Assembly (NCBI GenBank): GCA_007118145.1 | Contig: SKSD01000051.1 | Coordinates: 1 to 63,454 of the forward strand | DNA length: 63,454 bases | Direction of reading: 5' to 3' | Source of the DNA: Halobacteriales archaeon | GTDB lineage: Archaea > Halobacteriota > Halobacteria > Halobacteriales > SKSH01 | Part shown: piece by piece, positions 34,769 through 43,228 of the stretch | Numbering within the stretch: the first letter of the stretch is position 1 | Layout: every line of letters begins with the position of its first letter | Translations under genes and position numbers: made by a program | The notes under the pieces: model-generated | Told to the model about the DNA's origin: nothing | Databases searched by the model: none | What the model saw: the letters and a program-made list of their open reading frames with translations, nothing else

Positions 34769-35638
34769 CTATCGCGTGGCGGCCGTCTCGAACAGCGGAC
34801 CCTCGTCCGTCACCACCGAGGTGAGCAGCGATACCGGCGTCGCATCATAGGCGGGGTTCTCGATGATGATGCCGTCAATCGGTTCGAGCGAGACCTCACT
34901 CGCGGGGCGCTCCTCGTTCTCGAAGATGAACGTGTCATCGATCACCTTCGACCGGGCACCGACGGCATGCATCGGTACACCGGCATGGTCTGCCGTCGCT
35001 GCGAGCGGGTACGTCCCCACGCGGTTGTAGAGTGTATCGCCGACGATACACGTCATGCCGACGATGACACGGTCACACCGGTCGAGCATGTGACCGGAGG
35101 CGTTATCGATGATGAGGTGTGTATCGACACCCTCGACCTGTGTCAACCGCCGTGCCATCTTGCGACCGAGCCAACGGGGTCGAGATTCGAGGGTATAGAC
35201 GGTGATCGGCGCATCTTCGGGTGTGGCCGCCAGTTCGATCGCCTCGAACAGTGTCGATGAGAAATCGAGCGTCAGATACGATCCCCCGGGTTCGAGCAGG
35301 TCACTCGCCTGCGCTGCAGCTTTGGACTTCTCCGAGAGGATTCGCTGGTGCTCGGCATCGATCGCCTCCAGGGTCATCTGCTTGGCCTGGCCAATATCCG
35401 CAGGTTCGGCCTCGACGACCGTGTCACTGACCGCCTCCATCGTCGTGTACAGCGTCGCATGCGAGCGATTCGCCAGGCGGAGTGCACGACAGTTCCGTTG
35501 CAGTGAGCGGAGGTACTCATCGACCGTGGCGTATTCACCCTCGGTCATGGCACGCAGTGCATCGACCGCCTTCAGTGCCACCTCAGACGAGCTGTGGGTC
35601 TGCATGTCCTCGATCTCATCGACGGTCGCATCGATCAT
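34769..35638 (-). CDS. eIF2B alpha/beta/delta-fold protein, isomerase active site not conserved
   Basis: 289-aa member of the eIF2B/ribose-1,5-bisphosphate isomerase/MtnA fold. The helical N-terminal domain (MQTHSSSEVALKAVDALRAM) and the Rossmann-like C-terminal domain are intact. In R15P isomerase the catalytic Cys sits in a THCHSS-type motif, and the catalytic Asp in GADA. Here these read LTLDFSST and GMTCIVGD, so both residues are missing. A regulatory or other role is therefore more likely than isomerase activity. The ATG at 35638 is preferred (a T-rich TATA-like run lies upstream); an in-frame start at 35689 adds 17 unrelated residues. Confidence 0.85.
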   Translation of the reverse strand: MIDATVDEIEDMQTHSSSEVALKAVDALRAMTEGEYATVDEYLRSLQRNCRALRLANRSHATLYTTMEAVSDTVVEAEPADIGQAKQMTLEAIDAEHQRILSEKSKAAAQASDLLEPGGSYLTLDFSSTLFEAIELAATPEDAPITVYTLESRPRWLGRKMARRLTQVEGVDTHLIIDNASGHMLDRCDRVIVGMTCIVGDTLYNRVGTYPLAATADHAGVPMHAVGARSKVIDDTFIFENEERPASEVSLEPIDGIIIENPAYDATPVSLLTSVVTDEGPLFETAATR

Positions 35639-35717
35639 GGCAGAAGATACCTCAGGGTGACGAAAAAACTCTTGCGTGGTGCGTCGCACGCATCGGCAAC
35701 CGTTTGTCTCACCTGAT

Positions 35718-38594
35718 TCAACCCTTGATGTTCACCACCGGGTAGGTCCGGGCCACCTTCGTCCCGATACCCAGTTCATCGGATACACGGACGACCTCGT
35801 CAACATCCTTGTAGACACCGGGTGCCTCCTCGGCGACGGTCGCTCCGCTTTGCGCCTTGACATAGACGTGTTGCTGCTCGCGTAGCTCAGTCTGTACGTC
35901 ACCACCCCAGTACTGTTTCTTCGCCTGTGTTCGACTCATCACCCGACCGGCACCATGTGCGGTCGACCCGAACGAGAGCTCCATCGACTCTGCCCCGCCA
36001 CAGAGGATGTACGAGCCGGTACCCATGCTCCCGGGGATGAGGACGGGTTGACCGACATCACGATAGGCGCGGGGTATCTCCTCACGCCCAGCTGGGAAGG
36101 CTCTCGTGGCACCCTTGCGATGGACGAACAGGTCACGCTCTTCGCCGTCGACCATATGTGGCTCGCGCTTGGCGATATTATGGGCGACATCGTAGAGTAA
36201 CTCCATCCCGAGGTCCTCCCAGTCCTGCCCGAAGACCTCCTCGAAGACATTGCGTGTCTCGACCATGATGAGGTGACGGTTCGTCCACGCGAAGTTGATC
36301 GCCGCACACATCGCCTTATAGTAGTCATCGGCCAATTGCGACCCGGCAGGTGCGGCCGCGAGCTCTCTGTCTGGCAGTTGTTCGAGGAGATCTTTGTGCG
36401 TCCGCTCGATCTTCCTGAGGTAATCCGTACACACCTGATGACCAAGACCACGGCTGCCACAGTGGATGAGTATCACCAGCTGGTCGGGTTCGAGTCCGTA
36501 CGCATCGGCGATCACATCGTTATAGATATCCGTGACGCGTTGTACCTCGAGGAAGTGATTCCCACTGCCGAGGCTGCCGACCTGGTTCTTGCCTCGCTGT
36601 TTCGCCTCATCGGATACCTTGGTATGGTCGGCCTCGGGTCGCTGTCCCTCGTCCTCACAGGTGAGCAGGTCACGTTCGACACCATAGCCGTGTTCGACCG
36701 CCCACGCGGGACCACGCATGAGTATCTCCTCGACCGTCGCCATGTCGGTCTGGACGACGCCACCCTTTCCGAGTCCCGAGGGGATCGCCTTGAAGAGGGC
36801 GTCGACGAGCTCCTCCTCCTTACCACGGAGATCGTCGTACGTGAGGTTCGTTTTGACCATCCTGACCCCGCAGTTGGAGACGACGAATCCGTTGGCGAGG
36901 AAGTTGTGCGCATGATGTTCGACGCCGATATCGTAGACCGTTCGTTCACCGACTTCCTCGATAGACTGGATCGTGGTTTCCACGGCCAGCTCGTCTGTCA
37001 CCTCGATGTGTTCGCAGAACTCGTCGAATCCGGGGAAGTCTACAGGAGGCCGTGGTCGACTTTTCCGTCCACTCCAGATTGAACGCTCGACGAACCGTTC
37101 GTTGATCTCGAAGGCAGACTTGTTCTCCCTGATTGCTACGCCGCCGTCGGCCATCCGTTTCGCCTCAGAGGCGATCTGTTCTCGCTGTTCGATCGTCCGT
37201 TCCTTGTATTTCAGGTACAGCAGCGCCTTCACCGCTTGTTTCTGCTTCTCCTTGCTGTATCGGTATCCAACCGTCGAAAGGAAGCGAATCAGGTTCTCAG
37301 AATCGTTTTTGATTCCCAACCGGAGTCGGATCCGTCCGGTATCCGTCTCGAATCGCTCGATGGAATTCGTCCCGATACCGATCCTCTCAAGGAAGTCGCC
37401 GATCTCCTCGAGGAACTGCTCTCCTGCATCGGCCATCTCTGGTGTTCGGGAGTTGGAGATCTTCGGGCAGTGGAGGTTCTTGTGGAGTTGCGCCGAGGGT
37501 GCGTTCATCTCCGCGCCGAAGAACGCCGAGACGTAAAGCGCCTGTTGCCAGTCGGCAAGTCGTTCGAAGTAAGCTGGTGTCGTGAACGACGACTCGACTT
37601 TCTTCCCCTCCGGAGCGCCGAGCTTTACGAGCAGTCGCTGGAACGCCATCGAGGTCGACCGAACGCTGTATTCGGTCCGGCTGAACCGTTTGCCGTTGAT
37701 CTCGTGGTCTCGCTCCCTTGAGTAGATCCTCGAGGGTTTGAATCCGATCGCACGGATGTCCTCCTGGATTGTTTCCAGATCTTCGGGTCTCCCGTAGAAC
37801 CATGTTTGTTCACCCGCGCCGATCGATCCGTCGCCGGTATGGAACCCGACGAGTTTGAGTAGCCGATTGAACGCCTCGTCGGTCGATTTGAGCGGAAGGA
37901 GCCCACGATCGTTGAGGACGCGGCGGAGTTGTTCGCTCTCCTCGGCGAAGTCGTCTTCATCGAGAACGACGAACTCCTCGGGCTCCTCGTCAGGGAGTCC
38001 GCGGAAGGGATGTAGGTGTACCACATCGCCCTCGCGTAAGTCGCCAAGATCTGACATGCCGTCCGGCGTTGAGAACGGATGATCAGTGGTCGCCTCGATT
38101 CGATCTCCGAACTCCGTCTCAACCTCGTACACAGTCCGTCCTTCGGATTCGGTGAGCAGCCGGATGTCGGACGGCACGAGTCCGTCTGCAGCTACCATCG
38201 CACGTTCATCTTCAAAGCCATCTGCGAGGTCAGATAGTCGACGTCGACGGCCGAACGAAAGTAGCACCTCGGTATCGCCCGAGAGGCAGTTGATGTCGTA
38301 GCCAACCGCTCCTGGCGATATACAGCCATTTTCGGCATCGATACCTGCGACGCCACCGACGGGGAATCCGTACCCCTGATGACCGTCGGGCATACAGATG
38401 GCGTATCGCTGGATACCGGGCAGATGCGTCGTGTTCTTGAGCTGTTGGAGCGTCTTGTCCTCGGCGATCTTCTCAAGCAGCGTCTCGCTGGCGAAGACAC
38501 GGGCAGGTACCCGCATGTTGCCCGTCTGCTCTATCTCCCACACATGCTCTCGTACCTTGTGGAGTGTGATATCGTCCGCCTGGAAGGTTGTCAT
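35718..38594 (-). CDS. rtcB: RtcB RNA ligase containing an intein
   Basis: 958-aa precursor of the 3'-phosphate RNA ligase that joins tRNA halves after intron removal. Exteins are residues 1-102 and 575-958; splicing would give a 486-aa enzyme of normal size. Metal ligands in mature numbering are Asp100 and Cys103 (GYDIN/CGVR), His208 (GNHFLEV), His239 (ILIHCGSRG) and His333 (DVAHNIAK). The histidine expected to be guanylylated is His408 (STAHGAGR). The intein sits directly before Cys103, so the unspliced protein should be inactive. The ATG at 38594 is used. It is divergent from purM, with 109 bp between starts. Confidence 0.95.
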   Translation of the reverse strand: MTTFQADDITLHKVREHVWEIEQTGNMRVPARVFASETLLEKIAEDKTLQQLKNTTHLPGIQRYAICMPDGHQGYGFPVGGVAGIDAENGCISPGAVGYDINCLSGDTEVLLSFGRRRRLSDLADGFEDERAMVAADGLVPSDIRLLTESEGRTVYEVETEFGDRIEATTDHPFSTPDGMSDLGDLREGDVVHLHPFRGLPDEEPEEFVVLDEDDFAEESEQLRRVLNDRGLLPLKSTDEAFNRLLKLVGFHTGDGSIGAGEQTWFYGRPEDLETIQEDIRAIGFKPSRIYSRERDHEINGKRFSRTEYSVRSTSMAFQRLLVKLGAPEGKKVESSFTTPAYFERLADWQQALYVSAFFGAEMNAPSAQLHKNLHCPKISNSRTPEMADAGEQFLEEIGDFLERIGIGTNSIERFETDTGRIRLRLGIKNDSENLIRFLSTVGYRYSKEKQKQAVKALLYLKYKERTIEQREQIASEAKRMADGGVAIRENKSAFEINERFVERSIWSGRKSRPRPPVDFPGFDEFCEHIEVTDELAVETTIQSIEEVGERTVYDIGVEHHAHNFLANGFVVSNCGVRMVKTNLTYDDLRGKEEELVDALFKAIPSGLGKGGVVQTDMATVEEILMRGPAWAVEHGYGVERDLLTCEDEGQRPEADHTKVSDEAKQRGKNQVGSLGSGNHFLEVQRVTDIYNDVIADAYGLEPDQLVILIHCGSRGLGHQVCTDYLRKIERTHKDLLEQLPDRELAAAPAGSQLADDYYKAMCAAINFAWTNRHLIMVETRNVFEEVFGQDWEDLGMELLYDVAHNIAKREPHMVDGEERDLFVHRKGATRAFPAGREEIPRAYRDVGQPVLIPGSMGTGSYILCGGAESMELSFGSTAHGAGRVMSRTQAKKQYWGGDVQTELREQQHVYVKAQSGATVAEEAPGVYKDVDEVVRVSDELGIGTKVARTYPVVNIKG
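36873..38288 (-). other. RtcB intein with LAGLIDADG-type homing endonuclease domain
   Basis: 472-codon intein. It starts with Cys1 in CLSGDTEVLL (block A), has TTDHPF (block B, T-x-x-H), and ends with VYDIGVEHHAHNFLANGFVVSN-type blocks F and G with terminal Asn; the +1 extein residue is Cys. The middle carries two degenerate LAGLIDADG helices, LLKLVGFHTGDGS and ALYVSAFFGAEMN, so a two-motif homing endonuclease is present. Codon use differs from the exteins (fewer GAT-ATC pairs, more CTT/AAG/TTC mixing), which fits horizontal origin. The same insertion site is known in Pyrococcus horikoshii RtcB. Confidence 0.95.
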
Positions 38595-38703
38595 ACGACA
38601 ACCTTCGCCGCCCAACCGGGTATAGGTTTTGTCGAGCAAGACCTCGTCTGTGACTCCCTCGATAACCGACGTGCTTTTTGAGCCACCGGTCGGGTCATCT
38701 GAT

Positions 38704-39693
38704 ATGGGAGAGGACGAGGAGGAGGGACTGACGTACGCCGAGGCCGGGGTCGATATCGCCGCTTCGGAGGCGGCCACCGCCGCGTTGCTCGATGCTGCCT
38801 CGCGCGATCAGGACGACACCTACGCTGGCGTCCTCGAGATCGACGATCTCCATCTCGGCCTGACGACGGACGGGGTCGGGACGAAGATCCTCGTCGCCGA
38901 GGCGGTCGGCCGATACGACTCCATCGGGATCGACTGTATCGCCATGAACGTCAACGACCTCGTCGCCGAGGGGATACGACCGGTCGGGTTCGTCGATTAC
39001 CTCGCGCTAGAGGAACCAGACGAGACGCTGACCGCGGAGATCGGACGCGGTCTCGCGACCGGCGCTGAGATGGCCGATGTCTCGCTCATGGGTGGTGAGA
39101 CCGCGATCTTACCCGAGGTCATCACGGGCGTCGACCTCGCAGGTGCCGCCCTCGGCGTTGGAACTCCGACGAGTCGACCTCGAGGCTCTGCGGTAGAGGG
39201 CGATGTCATGGTCGGATTCGCCTCGAGCGGCATCCACTCGAACGGGTTGACCCTCGCCAGACGGGCCATCGAGCGAGAACACGACTACGATGACCCGTAC
39301 CCCGAGGATCCATCGCGGACGATCGGCGAGGTACTCCTCGAACCGACGCGTCTCTACACCGATCTCTACGAGGTGTTCGAACGGTTCGATGTCCATGCCG
39401 GTGCGCACATCACCGGTGGTGGACTGCGCAACCTCTTTCGCATGGGGACGTTCCGCTACGTGCTCGACGACCATCCTTCCGTCCCATCGGTGTTCGACCT
39501 CGTCCAGCGATACGGCGACGTCTCGGATGAGGAGATGTACGGGACGTTCAACATGGGCCTCGGGTTCGTCCTCGCGGTCGACCCCGAGGTGGCCGACGAG
39601 GTCGTGGCCGAGACCGAGGGGATGGTGATCGGCCGCGTCGAGTCTGGAGCGATGGTGGAGGTCGCCGGACTCGAACTCGAACCGTCGTCGTGA
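38704..39693 (+). CDS. purM: Phosphoribosylformylglycinamidine cyclo-ligase (AIR synthetase)
   Basis: 329-aa enzyme of purine synthesis that closes the imidazole ring with ATP to form aminoimidazole ribotide. LTYAEAGVDIAA is the N-terminal signature, TTDGVGTK the ATP/metal loop, IAMNVNDLVAEGIRPVGFVDYLA the conserved core, and MGGETAILPEV and GFASSGIHSNG follow. The C-terminal GGGLRNLFRM segment is also typical. The ATG at 38704 is used; upstream in-frame sequence overlaps rtcB's promoter region. Its TGA abuts the stop of the convergent mfnA (TGATCA at 39691-39696). Confidence 0.94.
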   Translation: MGEDEEEGLTYAEAGVDIAASEAATAALLDAASRDQDDTYAGVLEIDDLHLGLTTDGVGTKILVAEAVGRYDSIGIDCIAMNVNDLVAEGIRPVGFVDYLALEEPDETLTAEIGRGLATGAEMADVSLMGGETAILPEVITGVDLAGAALGVGTPTSRPRGSAVEGDVMVGFASSGIHSNGLTLARRAIEREHDYDDPYPEDPSRTIGEVLLEPTRLYTDLYEVFERFDVHAGAHITGGGLRNLFRMGTFRYVLDDHPSVPSVFDLVQRYGDVSDEEMYGTFNMGLGFVLAVDPEVADEVVAETEGMVIGRVESGAMVEVAGLELEPSS

Positions 39694-40764
39694 TCAGAGT
39701 TGTTCGGGTGCCGTGATGACCTCATCGAGGTCGCCGATGAACGCCTCGAGCATCGATTGTCGCACATGTGGCATGACGACGACCCGTAGCTCACCGGCCT
39801 TCGTCCGTGAAATCCGCCACCCACGAGCGCGCAGTGCGTCGAACACGGCTGGTTCGATCCCAGCGGAGACGATCGGGAGCACCGGATCGATCACGTGCTC
39901 CAGCCGACCGGCCAACGCATCGGCGAGCCAGGCAGCCACTTCTTGAGCCCGTTCGAACTCGTCTCGATACCCCTCCGGCCAGAGTTCATCGAGGGCGACA
40001 ACAGCCGAGGCAATGCCTGCCCCGCTTCGCGTTCCGAGTAAGGTGGCCTGCCTGTCCGAGTGGAGGTACGGTGTTTCGATGGCGAGCGCGCTGAGGACGG
40101 CCCTGTCACGTGCGAGGAACCCACCAGCTGGGATGGCGGCTCGGCCGAGCTTGTGCGGGTCGATCGTCATCGAGTCGATGGCAGCGTGTGCGAAGTTCCA
40201 CTCGTAGTCGGTGAAGGGGAGGACGAAGCCACCCCAGGCTGCATCGACGTGGAGGTGGGCGTCGTAGGTGTCTGCGAGGTCGGCTAGGTGGGCGATCGGG
40301 TCGACGCGGCCGTACTCGGTCGACCCGGCGACTCCGACGATGAGCACGGTATCGTCATTGGCCAGCTCTGTCATCGCATCCACCTCGACGACGTGATCGT
40401 CGTCCGTCGGCGCGACTCGGAGGTCGACACCCAATAACGAGGCGGCCTTCCTGAAGCTGAAGTGAGCCGATGCACCGATGACCATGTTTGGTCTGTCGGT
40501 GTCGGCGAGGTTACGGGCTGCGTGGACGGCCTGGATATTCGCCTCCGTACCACCGCTCGCGATGTATCCATACGCGGTCTCGAGACCCACGATCTCCCCG
40601 AGCGTCTCCACCGCCTCGCGCTCCATCTCGGCCACCTCGGGGAACGTCCCTGGGTCCCCCGGGTTCGTCGCGAGGAACGTCGAGGCTGCCTCGCGTGCGG
40701 CTGGATGTGGTTCGGTACACATCGACGAGAGGACCCTCGAGAACGACTGAGGCGTCTGCTCCAT
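39694..40764 (-). CDS. mfnA: L-aspartate/L-tyrosine decarboxylase, MfnA family
   Basis: 356-aa PLP-dependent group II decarboxylase. [18 protein letters not shown] positions the cofactor ring, HVDAAWGGF supplies the Asp that binds the pyridine nitrogen, and TIDPHKLG carries the Schiff-base Lys. In haloarchaea, which lack methanofuran, this family most likely makes beta-alanine from aspartate for coenzyme A; this is inferred from the family. The ATG at 40764 ([15 protein letters not shown]) matches family starts; the open frame reaches 40827. Confidence 0.9.
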   Translation of the reverse strand: MEQTPQSFSRVLSSMCTEPHPAAREAASTFLATNPGDPGTFPEVAEMEREAVETLGEIVGLETAYGYIASGGTEANIQAVHAARNLADTDRPNMVIGASAHFSFRKAASLLGVDLRVAPTDDDHVVEVDAMTELANDDTVLIVGVAGSTEYGRVDPIAHLADLADTYDAHLHVDAAWGGFVLPFTDYEWNFAHAAIDSMTIDPHKLGRAAIPAGGFLARDRAVLSALAIETPYLHSDRQATLLGTRSGAGIASAVVALDELWPEGYRDEFERAQEVAAWLADALAGRLEHVIDPVLPIVSAGIEPAVFDALRARGWRISRTKAGELRVVVMPHVRQSMLEAFIGDLDEVITAPEQL

Positions 40765-40866
40765 GTGTTCGCAAAGCCAGTTGTAGCGTTTAGGGATTGT
40801 GTTCCAGGCATCACCACCGTGGAACAACGGGGCTCGATCGTCCTTCTGTAGCCCTCGGGTTGACTA

Positions 40867-40886
40867 GCACACCACAGGTGGTGTGC
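40867..40886. terminator. Perfect inverted repeat just after ppsA
   Basis: GCACACCAC-AG-GTGGTGTGC, two perfect 9-bp arms with a 2-base centre. It begins 5 bp beyond the ppsA stop codon on the minus strand, so it could form an RNA hairpin ending that transcript. There is no T-run after it, so an operator for the downstream mfnA gene is an alternative. Confidence 0.4.
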
Positions 40887-40891
40887 CCCTC

Positions 40892-43174
40892 TCACTCGCC
40901 GTCGCGGATCGACTCGAGGATGAGTCGCTGTTCGACCCGCTTGACCTCATGCTGGACATCGCGCACGGCGTCGATATTCGCACTGATCGAGCTGATTCCC
41001 GTGTTGACGAGGAAGCGTACCATCTCCGGTCTCGATCCAGCCTGGCCACAGATACCGGTATCCACACCATACTCGCGGCAGGTCGTGATCGTCATCTCGA
41101 TCAGCTGTAAGACGGCAGGATGCAACTCGTCGAACCGGTCGGCGACGAGTTCGTTGTTCCGGTCGACAGCGAGGGTGTACTGCGTGAGATCGTTCGTCCC
41201 GAAACTCGCGAAGTCGATACCCTCCATGGCCATCTCCTCGACCTGCAACGCACTCGACGGTGTCTCGATCATCACCCCCCAGGTGCGTTTCTCTGGGTCG
41301 ATCCCGGCGGCCTCCATCAGGTCTCTCGCCCGGCTGACATCTGCTGCATCGTTGACCAACGGGAACATGACCTCCACGTTGTCATAGCCCATGTCATAAA
41401 GCTCGCTGAATGCGCGGAGTTCGAGTTCGAACATCGCTGGCCGGTCGAGGCTACGGCGTATGCCACGGTACCCGAGCATCGGGTTGTGCTCGACCGGTTC
41501 CTCCTCACCGCCCTCGAGTTGCCTGAACTCATCGGTCGGTGCGTCGAGCGTGCGGACGCGGACCTTCCGGGGGTAGAACTCCTCGGCCACGGTACGTATA
41601 CCGGTCACCAACTCCTCGATATATGCCTCCTCACCGTGGCGCTGGACGTACCGCTCGGGTGTCATCCCGAGTGAGAGCACCATGTGCTCGACACGTAACA
41701 GACCGACACCATCGGCGCCGGTGGCAGCTGCACGCTGTGCCGCCTCGGGGATGGAGACGTTGACCTTGACTTCTGTCGCCGTCATCGGCTTGACCGGTGC
41801 CTTCGGTCGTGCCTCCTCGATCGGTTCACGCTCTTTGTCGGGGTCGATACGCCCGGCGGTCACCTGACCCTTATCGCCATCGATCGTGACGATATCATCG
41901 TTCTCGAGCACTTCGGTCGCGTTGCCCGTCCCCACCACCGCAGGGACACCAAGCTCTCGCGAGACGATCGCCGCGTGACTCGTCATCCCACCCTCATCGG
42001 TGATGATACCACCAGCACGGCGCATCGCGGGTACCATGTCAGGTGTCGTCATCTCAGTGACGAGGATATCAGCTTCGCCGACCTGATCGAGGTGGTCGAG
42101 GTTACGGACGATCCGCACCGCACCGCTCACCTTGCCCGGGCTCGCCCCGAGGCCGGTGAGCAGGCGTTCACCCTGCGTGGTCGCCTCTGTCCCGCCGTTC
42201 CCATCCGGTTTGGCCACCGCGCGATCGAGGTCGATCGTGGTGATCGGGCGTGACTGTAGCATGTACAGGTTGTCGTCTGCGTAGGCCCACTCGACATCCT
42301 GTGGCGTGCCGTAGTGCTCTTCGACCGTGATCGCCACCTGTCTGAGCGCCTCGATGGAGTCGTCATCGAGGACACGTTCCCTTCGCCGGTCTTCGTCGAC
42401 TTCCACATCGACGGTCTCGCCTGTCTCCTCATCACGCACATGCATCGTCTCCTTGCGCTCGACGGATACCTCGAGGATCTCACCGGTCGAGCGGTCGACG
42501 ACATAGTTATCAGGCGTGACCGACCCCGAGACGACAGCCTCACCGAGCCCCCAGGCTGCCTCGATGATCATCCGGTCGTCACCCGTCGACGGATGACTGG
42601 TGAACATCACACCACTCACCTCTGCATCGACCATCTGCTGGACGACGACAGCCATGTTGACACTGTCATGGTCGAAGCCCTGCTCGTTGCGGTAGTAGAT
42701 GGCTCTCTGGGTGAACAACGAGGTCCAGCACTCACGGACGGCATCGATGAGACCGTCGCGCGTGATATTCAGGAAAGTCTCCTGCTGCCCAGCGAAGCTC
42801 GCATCGGGGAGGTCCTCAGCGGTCGCACTTGAGCGGACGGCGACGTATGGGGCGGTGTCAGTGACGAGTGAGTCATATGCATCGAGTAACTCCTCGTGGA
42901 GGTCGGCCGGAAACTCCGTCTCACGGATCAGCGACCGTGCGGTTGACTCCGCCTGTGCGAGTGCACTCGAATCCTCGACATCGACATCCAGGGCTTCCTG
43001 CAACGGGCCTTCTAATCCTGCCGCCTGGATGAACCGACGATAGGTCTCCGCTGTCACGACGAACGCAGGTGGAACGGGAAGATCTGCACCGGCGAGTTCA
43101 CCGAGTGATGCTCCCTTACCTCCCACTCGATCGATGTCATCACCATCGATATCCTCCAGCCAGAGAACGGTCAT
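40892..43174 (-). CDS. ppsA: Phosphoenolpyruvate synthase (pyruvate, water dikinase)
   Basis: 760-aa gluconeogenic enzyme converting pyruvate and ATP to PEP, AMP and phosphate. The N-terminal ATP-grasp-like domain contains VAVRSSATAEDLPDASFAGQ. A swivelling phosphohistidine domain follows, with GGMTSHAAIVSRELG and phosphorylated His400. The C-terminal TIM barrel shows LRVEHM, LGYRGIRR, DFASFGTNDLTQY and the catalytic Cys in TGICGQAGS. All three domains are complete. The stop is at 40892, and 54 bp separate the start from the upstream lhr stop. Confidence 0.95.
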   Translation of the reverse strand: MTVLWLEDIDGDDIDRVGGKGASLGELAGADLPVPPAFVVTAETYRRFIQAAGLEGPLQEALDVDVEDSSALAQAESTARSLIRETEFPADLHEELLDAYDSLVTDTAPYVAVRSSATAEDLPDASFAGQQETFLNITRDGLIDAVRECWTSLFTQRAIYYRNEQGFDHDSVNMAVVVQQMVDAEVSGVMFTSHPSTGDDRMIIEAAWGLGEAVVSGSVTPDNYVVDRSTGEILEVSVERKETMHVRDEETGETVDVEVDEDRRRERVLDDDSIEALRQVAITVEEHYGTPQDVEWAYADDNLYMLQSRPITTIDLDRAVAKPDGNGGTEATTQGERLLTGLGASPGKVSGAVRIVRNLDHLDQVGEADILVTEMTTPDMVPAMRRAGGIITDEGGMTSHAAIVSRELGVPAVVGTGNATEVLENDDIVTIDGDKGQVTAGRIDPDKEREPIEEARPKAPVKPMTATEVKVNVSIPEAAQRAAATGADGVGLLRVEHMVLSLGMTPERYVQRHGEEAYIEELVTGIRTVAEEFYPRKVRVRTLDAPTDEFRQLEGGEEEPVEHNPMLGYRGIRRSLDRPAMFELELRAFSELYDMGYDNVEVMFPLVNDAADVSRARDLMEAAGIDPEKRTWGVMIETPSSALQVEEMAMEGIDFASFGTNDLTQYTLAVDRNNELVADRFDELHPAVLQLIEMTITTCREYGVDTGICGQAGSRPEMVRFLVNTGISSISANIDAVRDVQHEVKRVEQRLILESIRDGE

Positions 43175-43228
43175 TCGTGTTGGAAAGATGTCTCACCCAA
43201 ACTATAACGGTTCCGAAGGGGGTGGACG

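Noticed and set aside
34769-35638. Ribose-1,5-bisphosphate isomerase
   Set aside because: The Cys and Asp needed for catalysis are not present in the aligned motifs, so only the fold family is claimed.
35718-38594. Two separate genes in the rtcB region because of the long non-RtcB middle
   Set aside because: The frame is open throughout and the middle has full intein blocks with correct splice residues at both ends.
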